64,000 bases of DNA. Origin: Deinandra increscens subsp. villosa. Taxonomy: Eukaryota; Streptophyta; Magnoliopsida; Asterales; Asteraceae. The stretch's first letter is position 1, and each line of letters starts with the position of its first letter. Shown piece after piece: positions 11,169-21,434 of this stretch. The DNA lies in contig JBCNJP010000257.1 in the NCBI GenBank assembly GCA_039602395.1, forward strand, positions 1 to 64,000. The letters are read 5' to 3'. The position numbers were made by a program, and so were the translations under genes. Below the pieces are notes generated by a model, which ran no database searches, was not told where the DNA came from, and was given only the letters and a program-made list of their open reading frames with translations.

Positions 11169-12393
11169 TGTCGATTCACTTCAACGGACAACGCAAGAAC
11201 AACTCAACCCGCAAAATGGCCTCGCTGATTGCCAAACAAATGGCAAAGGTCATCCCAAACATGGTACTGCAACTTCAAACTGCTAATCCTACCCATCATG
11301 GTGTTGCCACCACATGCTCATTTAAACACTTCAACTCTTATAACCCTCCCAAATTCACTGGATCTGAAGGGCCTACCGGTCTACTTCAGTGGTTCGAGGG
11401 TATGGAGAACACCTTCACCAACAGTGATTATCCCCAGAATTTAAAAGTCCATCATGCTACTAGTACTCTAACCAAGAAAGCACTTACCTAGTGGAATGGC
11501 GAGAACTGACTTCGTGGTTCTGAAAACGCCCTAGCTTTGGCTTGGAATCAACTCAAGGATATAATGAAGGAAGAGTACTGTTCGCGTAGTGAGATGAAAA
11601 ATTTAGAAGATGAATTTCACGATCTGGAACAAGAAAGTGGAGAAAGCCAAGCCTATATCGATCGTTTCCAAGAACTGAAGCTCCTGTTACCTGATTCGGT
11701 CCTCTCTACACAACGGTGCATTGAAAAATACATTGGTGGTCTGCCTATGCTCATCCAAGATGCTATATGGGGAATCAATTCTGCAACACTCGACGATGCT
11801 ATGCGTCTTGGAAAAAGGTTGACTGATAATCATGTTAATAAAGGCACTTTGACCCGGAAAGGATACAAGAAGGAAGTTAAAACCAAAAAGACTGGAGCTG
11901 AGAAAGAAGCTCATGCTGAATCTTCATCTGCCAACACCAACAACAAAAAGAGGAAAACTAAGAACTTTGCTGTATCCGCCACTGCCATTCCCGCTATTCC
12001 TATTTCTCAGTTTGCTCCCGTTGCTCCACCAGCTAAGAAACCATATAATGGTCCTTACCCTTTGTGTAATACCTGCCCAACATCATCATCCCATAAACTC
12101 ACCTTGCTGTATATACTATAATTGTAATCGGTATGGTCATTTTCAAAAAGCTTGTCGTCTACCTCCAAGAGCTCAACCTCAAATAGTTCCACATGTGGCT
12201 CCAGCACCTGCTCAGACTGCTGTTGTTCCTTTTCGTGCCTGCTATAATTGTGGTCAACCTGGACACTTCTGAAATACTTGTCCTTTGCTTACTTTTGCGA
12301 ATATTCCCAACCCTCCAGTTGACAATGCAAACCGTGGAGCCCATGTCCGAGTTCCAACCTAGGCGATGTTTGACGTACTCAATTCAAGCTTAG
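11169..12393 (+). pseudogene. Ty3/Gypsy gag pseudogene
   Basis: Gag homology runs from FKHFNSYNPPKFTGSEGPTG through WNQLKDIMKEEYC and IEKYIGGLPMLIQDA to two zinc knuckles (CNRYGHFQKAC and CGQPGHF). Stops interrupt it at 11489 (TAG, where the family usually has a second Trp), near 11508, and inside the second knuckle. A frame change lies near 12070. No 5' LTR precedes it; it abuts the TAF8 break within about 140 bp. No pol follows before 12861. It may belong to the Gypsy element whose 3' LTR begins at 20670, but the intervening sequence does not prove this. Confidence 0.8.
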
Positions 12394-12860
12394 TAAGGAC
12401 TAGAAACCATTATCAATATTGTTGTAGTAATGTATCTCTATCATGTTAAAATAAAAGCTTTTATCTCTTTCGATTTTATCATTTCTCAATTACTTACACA
12501 AAGAATACATGGCATCCTTGTTACAATGTCACTTTATCAAAATTCAATCAACATGTCACTTTATCAAAAATCACTCAACCTAGTTCCCCACTTTGAAGAA
12601 CAACCATTCATTAAAGATGATACATCTCGAATGTACATCACCAGTCCAATGGACTCATCATTAAATATCGGAACTCTTATATTAGCGACATCTTCGAGAG
12701 AATTCACATACTCATCTATCTCCTCAAGATCAATTCTCGTTATTAACATTATCCCTATACGGAATAATTATCCGTTAGTGATTCCTCAACTTTCTCAAAC
12801 CATGACTTAATCTGGTATTGATTCCCTTACTTGATCCAAATCAAGAAAAGACTGTGATAT
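12394..12860. other. Unassigned AT-rich sequence
   Basis: No recognisable gene. A 126-codon open frame (12430-12810) contains a short internal duplication (ATGTCACTTTATCAAAA near 12525 and 12552) and no known domain. I treat it as chance or decayed element sequence. It ends with GATAT, the target duplication of the next element. Confidence 0.4.
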
Positions 12861-13221
12861 TGTTGATACCTGATCTGTGCGTCGTGTGAAGTATTGAGTT
12901 GCATCAAGTCAAGAACAAGTTCAAGCCAAAGTGTGACTGGCCGAACCTGGTCTAAACTTGGAGTTCGGATCAGGGCGAACCTCAGGTTCGGCTGAGGTTC
13001 GGCGGGTCAGTATAAATACATGTTTGTTCTTTATGTTAGTTGGTTCTGAGCGTGAGAGATATTCATAAGTGTGTGTTTCTGTGGTGTATACTTTGTGTCT
13101 GTTCTCTGTGATTCTGATTGTAATTGTTCTTCTCTAGATCAATAAAACAATCATTATAATTACTCGTTTTGTATCCAATATAGCTAGATTGAGTAGACGA
13201 TTCGATGCTCACGACTTTTCA
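12861..13221 (+). repeat. 5' LTR of the pol-less Copia element
   Basis: TGTTGATACC...CTTTTCA, 361 bp. TATAAATAC near 13011 is a plausible TATA box. GGTTCGG and its complement are reiterated around 12945-13005. Confidence 0.88.
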
Positions 13222-13223
13222 TG

Positions 13224-13235
13224 TGGTATCAGAGC
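13224..13235 (+). other. Primer-binding site (initiator Met tRNA)
   Basis: TGGTATCAGAGC starts two bases after the 5' LTR end. Confidence 0.9.
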
Positions 13236-13751
13236 TTTCTAGTTCATTCTACTGATCTATGGTTGCTATTTTCTGTTTCTTGAAACATTTTGGTGTTTTT
13301 CGAGTGTGTTTACGTGAGTTCAATCAAATCTTTCAAGTCTTCCGTGTCAAATTTGTTTCTAACTCGTTCTTTATCACTTTTCCTGATCAACTGCTGCGAG
13401 TTTCGTCAAATTTGGTCCAAATTCGAACTTTTTGAGAAAACTATGTTGATGTTCGGACTAACCATTGTCCGAACTTGAGGTTCGTCAGGATAACTGCTCC
13501 GAACTTAGAGTTCGTCTAGGATTCATTGAGAGTTTGGATTATCTTCTGGTTCGTTTAAGGTTTGTTCAAAGTTTGGCGTGTTTTCTATTCGGAAGAAGTT
13601 CGGGTATTGTTTGGAAAGAGTTCAGTGAGAGTTCGTTGAGGGTTCGGTGGTATTACATTTGTAAAGGGTTCGTTTGAGGTTTGGTTAAGGTTCGGATTAT
13701 TATTAAAGTTCAGGAAGAGTTCGGCCAATCAGATTTTTGAAATTTTCTACA

Positions 13752-16700
13752 ATGTTGGAATTTCAAGCTTTTGCCGCGATGCAGAGTGCGATGCAGACCA
13801 TGATGAATTTTGATAACGAAATTGGAACAAGTCTGAAAGTCCCCAAGTTGTTGAAGTTGGAAGATTATCAGAATTGGAAGCAACGATTTTCTGCTTACAT
13901 AAGCACGAATGATATCGGTTTGTCGATTCCAATCAAGAAGCTTTATCAACATCCGACTGATCAAGGAGATTACAAGGAAGTTCATACCTTCGACATTGCT
14001 GAAAGGAAATCATACGAGCTTGAACAAAAAGCTTTCGGTTATCTTACAATGGCTTTACCAACTGAGTTACTACATCAGTTTAGTACGTGCAAGAAATCGA
14101 AACAATTATGGGATGCTTTATCGGCTAGATGTGAGGGTAATGATGAATACAAGATGAGTCGAAGAAAGTTGTTGAATAAAGAATTTGATAACTTTCATCA
14201 TTATGACAATGAAAACATTATCGCTCTTGTTTCATGGTTTTCACATCTGATTAGTGAATTAAAGGTAGTTGGAATTGAGAAAACCGATGCAGATTTGAAA
14301 GAAAAGATTATGGAAGCTTTGCCTGAAAAGTAGGAAAACTATGTTTTGCTACTCACTCATGATAAAGAATACTCCACATTGACATTTCATGAGCTTACTA
14401 GAAAACTTAATGCTCGGAAAATGGACATGTTAAATTCAAAGAAGTCAACTGTAAAGTTACAAAATCCTGAGTTTTATCATGGAGAGAATACTGCTACCAT
14501 GAATGCTAAAGCTAAACCAAATCTGAGTTCTGCACCAAGTGTTGCTTTTATGGCTGGGGTTTCTGGAAATTCTGATTCTTCTAAAGGTTGCAGTTTTACC
14601 ATTCCAAATTTCACAAATCAAAATGCCTTGCCTGCTGAAACAACCGAAGATTACATCATCTTTTGGGCTGGTTATCAAGAATGTTGCTGATGCAAAGATT
14701 ACGAGGGATGATCTTGATAAACTTGAAGATGATCAATTGAACGAATTAGATTTAGCTTGGCAATATGCTATGCTAGGTCAAAGATCAAAACGATTTTTCA
14801 AGAAACATGGCAGGAGTTCATCTGATTTTCAATGGTAAATTGGGATTTGATAAATCCAAGTTGAAGTGTTACAAATGCTCAAAGCTTGGACATTTTGCTA
14901 AAGAATGTCAACAAGCGCATGTTAGCAAACCCGGTTTTACTCAACCATCGTCCAGTAATTCAACAAGACAACAACTATAACAGTTCAAAATGATGGTGTT
15001 TATGATTGGGGTAAATATTTTGATTCATTTGCTTTGATTTTCACTCATGATCACCAATCAGATTCTTGCTCAGATACAAGTTCAACACCGAGTTCCTACG
15101 AATCTGCTAAAAACATGGAAAGTTTGTTGAAAGAAAATGCTTCGTTATTGAATAAAATTCAAAAGCTTTCTGAGGAATCCAAGTTGGTTGGTTCAGATTT
15201 GGAGGTTTCTAGGGAACATGAGAAGGAATTAGTTTTGAAAATGAGTGTTTGATTACAGAGATCAAATTGCTGAATGAAGTTTTAGAAATATCAAAACAAG
15301 ATAGAAAGAATGTTGAAGCTGTGAATGCAAAGATCTGTGAAGAGAGGGATGAGTTGGTTAATGAAGTCAAGAAATGGAAAGATGAAGCAGAAGACCCTGC
15401 AAATGATTTTCAGAATCTTTTTGATAAGTCAAAAATCAAGCTTGATTTGCTTACAAAGAATGCTGAAGAATCTGCTGCTAAGATTGAAAGTTATCAAGCT
15501 GTTATGGAGAAGTATTTGGATGAGAAGCGTTAATTGGTAAGTGTCAGTAAAGTTCAAACAGCAAATTTGGAGATTCAAAAACGAAATGAAGATAAATTGA
15601 AGAAAGAATTGTTTGAGGGAATGGAAAATCTCCGCATGCAGAAATTTGAAACACATAAGGTTGCAAAGCGATTGATTGCTACTGAGAAGGATTTAGCTGA
15701 AGCACAACAGCAAATTTCTTATCTCAAAATTCAAGTCATCGATGCAAATCGATTGCTGAATAATATTTCAAACTCACAAGTGTTGACAAGCTTTTTAGCT
15801 AATGATGCTAATTTTGAGAAAATGTTTGATAAAACTGCATCACCCCCTGCTCATATCAAAGAAGCTTTCAAATAAGTCAAGGAAATGGTTGAAGATTATG
15901 ATTATTCCAAGTTTTCATCATCTACTACCGAAGAAGAAAAGCTTGTAGAGAAGAAGAAATCCAAGAAGACTAAAAAGAAGAAAGGAAAGAAATCTGAGAT
16001 TCCTCCAGCTCCAAAGTTTGTTTCTGGTTCATCTTCTGCAGATAATGAGAAATTAGCTAATTCAAGTGAAAAGATTCGTTCTCAACCTGAATTTGATGAG
16101 ACGATCTTCTTTGAGCAGAAAAATATTAAAGAAATCAAAGCTGAATTTTCAAAGTTAGCAAAGGATGGACATCAGATTCCACATTCTGAGGAAAAGTTTT
16201 TGGGAAAAATGTTGGTTTGGGTTTTAGAGCACAGAATGCTAAAGCTGAGGAGGTTCAAGCATCAATACCACAAGATTTGAAAAAGATTACAATGAAGCAA
16301 GTGAAAAAGGAAGTTTTCAAGGCTGACAATGTTCAACCTGAGCGATTCTACAAGCTCAAAGGTTCAGAATAGATTTTCTCTGATAAAGATAGTCCTCTTC
16401 ACTGCGTTGATGCAAAGAAGATTTCTGAAGTATTTGTCAAAGATGCTGCTTCATCAAACATGAAGAATCAAAAAGCTAAAGTTTCTTCTGATGATTCACA
16501 TTCTCGAATCCCAACATCTAAATGGGTTCATGATCACCACCGACAGGTATATGATTCATTTTCTGATCATGTTCGAGATATTCATATTTATAATTCTGTG
16601 TAGGCACCTAAAAGGTGGGACGAAACTAAACGTCTATGTTATGTTTGCTGCCAAATAGGACATATGGCAAAAGATTGTCCACTCCCTGCTGAATCAAAAC

Positions 16701-16790
16701 AAAGGTTTCAAAAGATTCCAATTTTTGGTAAACCTGCCAAACCAAAGTTCTTTGATGAACAAGGTAGAGTTTTTGATGAATGTGAATCTA
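13752..16790 (+). pseudogene. Copia-type Gag with coiled coils and two zinc knuckles, degenerate
   Basis: The first segment (13752-14333) matches the UBN2 / copia gag-polypeptide family: LLKLEDYQNWKQRFSAYI, then LWDALSARCEGN and LLNKEFDNF. Later frames hold a first zinc knuckle (CYKCSKLGHFAKEC, near 14868). A long Lys/Glu-rich, coiled-coil-like stretch (15034-15870) and a Lys-rich patch (15950) follow. A second knuckle (CYVCCQIGHMAKDC) lies near 16640. Stops and frame changes occur at 14331, 14688, 15250, 15531 and 15873, among others. Reading resumes after the insertion at 16801-17481 (QSQFWKPK near 17580) and ends near 17676. As Gag it would have formed the particle shell; it is now dead. 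Confidence 0.8.
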
Positions 16791-16800
16791 CATTATTTCT

Positions 16801-17481
16801 TGTTGATACATAATCTGTGCGTCACGTGAAGTATCTGAACGAGACGATGTGAAGGTTCAAGACAAGTTCATGCTGCAGGCCGAACTAGGTCCGAACCTGA
16901 GGTTCGGACCGGCCGAACTTGGAGTTCGGAGGGAGTTCGGAGCAGATGTCTATATATAGGAACTTGTGCTTTGAATGTGATAACGAATGAGAATGAGTGA
17001 GAGAGACTAGTTCTTAACTATGTGTTTTTGACGGAGTTTCTCTAGAGAGCTTCAGAGAGAGTTTGTAATTGAGTCTATGTTGATTTCAATAAAACAAACT
17101 ATTATTTACATCTCGTTTTCACTTTACGATCAAGCAAACCTATAGTAAAATTGAAAAACCGTAAGACGGATCTTACTATAGGTTTGCTTGATCGTAAAGT
17201 GAAAACGAGATGTAAATAATAGTTTGTTTTATTGAAATCAACATAGACTCAATTACAAACTCTCTCCGAAGCTCTCTAGAGAAACTCCGTCAAAAACACA
17301 TAGTTAAGAACTAGTCTCTCTCACTCATTCTTATTCGTTATCACATTCAAAGCATAAGTTCCTATATATAGACGTCTGCTCCGAACTCCTCCGAACTCCC
17401 TCCGAACTCCAAGTTCGGCCGGTCCGAACCTCAGGTTCGGACCTAGTTCGGCCTGCAGCATGAACTTGTCTTGAACCTTCA
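16801..17481. repeat. Inserted inverted LTR pair (long palindrome)
   Basis: An LTR-like sequence beginning TGTTGATACA reads forward to 17148. After a 24 bp spacer (17149-17172) the same sequence returns as its reverse complement (17173-17481). Paired arms are about 300 bp and nearly identical; the right arm has one extra copy of a roughly 10 bp GAGTTCGGAG unit. TTTCT stands on both sides (16796-16800 and 17482-17486), so the unit appears to have inserted as one piece into the gag frame. It is a relative of the host element's own LTR. Confidence 0.82.
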
Positions 17482-18318
17482 TTTCTAAAACAAAAACATT
17501 TTGTTCCTATGTTTCAAAAGGTTCAAAATGTAGGTTCTTCACAGTCACTTGTGATTGATTCATCAAAAACTGGGTTACCAAAACAATCACAATTCTGGAA
17601 ACCAAAGATGGTTTCGAAGCAAAACCAGGACACTGGTCTATCTGAAGTAGTCGTTTTGGGTCAAGTTAAAAATTAATGAGTTTGACAAGTGTGCAGGTAC
17701 TTCTAGAAGACCTATCGACGATTGCAAAGTTGTTGATGGATGAGTAGTCTGCTTAACTTAAATTTCTTGCAATATATTTTCCTAAGCTGCAAACATTTCT
17801 GAAATTTTCAAACTGCAAGGTATCCGTGTTGATTGATCAATTTTTCTTTCTTTATGCATTTTCAATTGCTTAAAAATCTAAAAATAGAGTCTTGTTTTTT
17901 TATAAAATGAAAATCCAAAAAGAGAGTTTTCATTTTAAGGGAGAGAAATGCATGTAAGGGGGGAGAAATTGTGAAAATGCATGTTATGGGAAGAAGGTGA
18001 ATACATGCACAATATATAAAATTTTGAGAAATTGATCATTGGGAGATGATGGTACATTGGCTTACGTATCTGACTCATAGATAGAGTAGATGAAAGAGCC
18101 ATAAGATCATTGTTTGATATGTTTGGTAGGCTCGGCAAATCAGAAAGTATTCAGATGTGATATACACTAAATACTATTGCCTGACCATGTAAATTAACAT
18201 CTTGATGCGTATTTCATGATAAAAAGAATAATAAGTGTGAAAAAGAAATTGAGAAGTCACTGTGTATATATGTGTTCATTTTGCAAAGATTTAAACTTGT
18301 TTGATTTTCTTTATTTTA

Positions 18319-18558
18319 TCAAACGATCGGACTTTCTCTGCGTGTTCACAAGACCGACCTGATTGTTGTTCGTTTGACGTTCTCCTTTATTTTCTTTGGT
18401 GTTTCGTATAACTCATCGGACTTTCTTTACGTGTACGGGAGTACCAACCTGATTGTTGTTGGGTTATACAATTTCAACTTGTTTTATTTTTCTTATTTTG
18501 TTAAATCCGAGGCCTTATCTGCGTATCGAAAGACCGACCTTAAGGTAGACGATTTAAC
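18319..18558 (+). other. Array of three hairpins with different self-complementary stems
   Basis: Three tandem units, spaced about 90 bp, share a core (TCGGACTTTCTYTRCGTG..., then GACCGACCTGATTG). Each is closed by its own perfect outer stem. Unit 1 pairs 18319-18326 with 18370-18377 (TCAAACGA/TCGTTTGA). Unit 2 pairs 18406-18412 with 18463-18469 (GTATAAC/GTTATAC). Unit 3 pairs 18500-18507 with 18551-18558 (GTTAAATC/GATTTAAC). T-rich runs separate the units. Stem bases change while pairing is kept, which points to a selected RNA or DNA structure. Confidence 0.85.
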
Positions 18559-19335
18559 GTTCTTATTTCTTTTTACATGAAACACAGTTGACGATATCAT
18601 GAAAATATTATACTTTGTGAAAACTCACAAGTGTAATCACACAAAAAGAAAAAGCAAAAGAAAAAGAAAAAAAAAAGAAAATGTCAGAATATGTTTGATA
18701 GTGTGGGATACACTGGTCAAAGAAAAATCTAATCAACATCTTAACATATCCAGATGTTATGAGTATGATTTTGCATGAGTTTAAGATGGACAAATTATAC
18801 CAGTAATCAGCATGACTTATGTGCTTCGATTAGTTGAAATTGAAGTGTAGTTCAGTGCGTCATGACCAATATGATCCAATATAGTGATCTTTCTCATACC
18901 AAAAATAGTGTCTGATTCTGTATTGCAAATTAATTTTATTTCAAGAAAAGTACAAAAAGATTTTAGGTTTGTTTTGATATAAACTTTCTAAAAGCCAAAA
19001 TGATTTTGTTTCTACTTTATTTTCGATCAGATCAACACGTGATACAAAATCGAATTTTCAAAATCATATCTTGGAGTCTCGAAGAGACGTTTTGCGCCAA
19101 GATTATTTAAATTTTGAGCAGGTTGCTAAAGTAAAAGAAATCACAACTTCAAGTCTTCTGAAGCTGTTGATTAAAGACCAGAGAATCACCAGACATTGTC
19201 AAGTATTCAAGAATCAAGCTACGATCAAGCTGAGGAAGAGTTTGTTTGAAGATTTATTTCATTGTACGAACAGATTATACAATTGATGGGGAGTTCGATT
19301 GAAGATACTAATGTTGAAGAGATACAACACACGAC

Positions 19336-19344
19336 GAGGGGGAG
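19336..19344 (+). other. Polypurine tract of the pol-less Copia element
   Basis: GAGGGGGAG lies two bases before the 3' LTR. A second purine-rich run (AAGGGGGGAGAAA, near 17956) lies just after gag and could be an internal tract. Confidence 0.75.
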
Positions 19345-19346
19345 TT

Positions 19347-19707
19347 TGTTGATACCTGATCTGTGCGTCGTGTGAAGTATCAAGTTGCAGCAAGTCAAGA
19401 ACAAGTTCAAGCCAAAGTGTGACTGGCCGAGCCTGGTCCGAACCTGGAGTTCGAATCAGGGTGAACCTCAGGTTCGGCTGAGGTTCGGCGGGTCAGTATA
19501 AATACATGTTTGTTCTTTATGTTAGGTGGTTCTGAGCATGAGAGATATTCATAAGTGTGTGTTTCTGTGGTGTATTCTCTGTGTCTGTTATCTGTGATTC
19601 TGATTGTAATTGTTCTTCTTTAGATCAATAAAACAATCATTATAATTACTCGTTTTGTATCCAATATAGCTAGATTGAGTAGACGATTCGATGCTCACGA
19701 CTTTTTA
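19347..19707 (+). repeat. 3' LTR of the pol-less Copia element
   Basis: 361 bp, about 16 differences from the 5' LTR; the terminal CA has become TA. GATAT follows. Confidence 0.88.
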
Positions 19708-19712
19708 GATAT

Positions 19713-20640
19713 TTAATTTGCATTATCATACGAATGGTGATTCATTCAAATAAATGATTTGCAAATTCGATATCAAGTGGTCAATTCGCATTGTCATTTA
19801 AATGGTGATTCATTTAAATAATAAGTTCGTATTATATCACCATCTTTTCTGCAAATGGATTAATCAAGTATCTCTATTAAAAACGCTTCTCTCACATTAT
19901 CACCGCCTTAAATAGCAATGATTGAATTTGCTCTAGATCATAAAGTATCTCTGATTTCTCTGGCCAATCCAAGACTTATACGTACTACACCTAAACAATT
20001 GTGTGTGATGCTAGCTTAGCATACATTTGGTTTTGGTCATAGGCGTTAATTTGGGTTTTAGCCAATTTCCAATCCAGATTATTAACAAGACCTCACGTCC
20101 CGTAGGTGAATTGAATGTGGCTTGCTACCCATTTAGCTCACCAGTACTCGACCCGTTCTCTCGTTAAGAAATCTGTGGTCCCATTTTATTGTATGGAATG
20201 ATGTTTTTGACTTAACGTCAAAATATCAGTTTCAACAATTTAAAAGTAAATCATGTTACCCCCACCGCTCTCCTCATATTCTACCGGTCTCTTCCCTAGT
20301 AGGGGAGACAGTGATAAATCACATCTATAAATCTGATTATGACGGATAATCATGTAATCACGATCCATCATATCTGATGTTATTCAATCTCTAGTTACGA
20401 TCTTAAGTTCATTCGTTATTATATGGAAATGGTGATTCTCCGTAGGTTACTAGTGCATTTTTTAAAATATTACAGATGTGGTGGGTTAGATGCGGTACAC
20501 CCTATATATAAGCATCGAAGGTACTTTAAAAATAAATTAGGAATCGAACTTAGAACTGGCCATTGGTTGTTGTTTGTATCAAATTCCCTATCACCATTAA
20601 TATGCTCCTTCCTTTTATCTCGAATCTCTCTTCTAATTTC
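19713..20640. other. Unassigned non-coding sequence
   Basis: No gene is seen. A degenerate tandem duplication of about 75 bp (ATGGTGATTCATT at about 19735 and 19800) lies at the start. The last part leads into the polypurine tract of the following Gypsy LTR and is probably element-internal. Confidence 0.35.
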
Positions 20641-21068
20641 GGGACGAAATTTCCTGAAGTAGGGGAGACTATAACACCCGTGCCCGACCCGTTCATAAAA
20701 CCCGATCCACATCTGAAATTGTCACACGACATTCGAGGAAACATCAAGAGGGAAAATTTTGAAATACAATAGGGGACGAAAAATTAAGACTATGGGCGAA
20801 AACGGATCTCAATTCCGAGTTAGAACGAAGCGGGAAAACGCAAAATAATGATTTGGGCCCGGTTTGTAAAAACCGAAAAATTATGCAAAGTTATAAGCTA
20901 AACGGATATTATACGTAATTATAATTATCATAAGTATTTTAAGACTTAAAATATAATAAAAATGTGTCTCAATATGATTCGTAACATAAAATAATGATTT
21001 TTGCAAAGTTATAGGGGTAGAAAGTTTAAACTATGTAAATTTATAAATATATATGTATATATATATTA

Positions 21069-21271
21069 GGAAAATTGGATATAAATAATCCAAAGTTTTA
21101 GGTGTTGGCCAAGAATAATCCCACTTTAAAAAATAATCACCAATGGTCCCAAGTTTCACTTTGATTTTTTTTAACGGTCCGGGGTTAAAAATCATTAACA
21201 CCGTTACAATCTGGTCCGACGTGGTTTTTTTTTTTTTTTTTTTGTTTTTTAACACACGTGGCCCACTTTTT
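21069..21271 (+). repeat. Left terminal inverted repeat of the MULE
   Basis: About 203 bp, near-perfect complement of 25688-25883. It contains a T18 run, and length changes there and at an AAA account for the size difference. The repeat is next to both gene starts and so may carry their promoters. Confidence 0.9.
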
Positions 21272-21434
21272 TTGCAGATTCTCAATTGACTTTTCCCCAA
21301 ATCGTATATTCACGTTCAAACCCCATGAACCCTAAATCGTCCCTCTCTGCGTTCTAATCCACCAAAATTGCAAACCCTATTTCCGATCGATAGTCTTAAT
21401 CCCCCAAACTAAATCCGATCGATAGTCATAACAA

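Larger units (their letters stand above)
12861..19707 (+). mobile_element. Pol-less Copia element (Sirevirus-like architecture)
   Basis: A 6,847 bp element lies between 361 bp LTRs with target duplication GATAT (12856-12860 and 19708-19712). The initiator-Met primer site TGGTATCAGAGC is at 13224-13235 and a polypurine tract at 19336-19344. The LTRs differ at roughly 16 positions, so it is clearly older than the other LTR pairs here. Inside there is only a long degenerate gag with coiled-coil regions and two zinc knuckles. No integrase, reverse transcriptase or RNase H is seen. A 3' non-coding region of about 1.6 kb carries a hairpin array. A large coiled-coil Gag plus hairpins before the PPT recalls Sireviruses; that lineage call is an inference. 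Confidence 0.85.

Noticed and set aside
12430..12810. 126-codon open frame as a gene
   Set aside because: Composition and internal duplication look random, no domain, and flanks are element sequence.
19713..20400. Possible organellar or rDNA fragment
   Set aside because: Some phrases looked unlike the surrounding repeats, but I could not match any known organelle or rDNA gene, so no claim is made.
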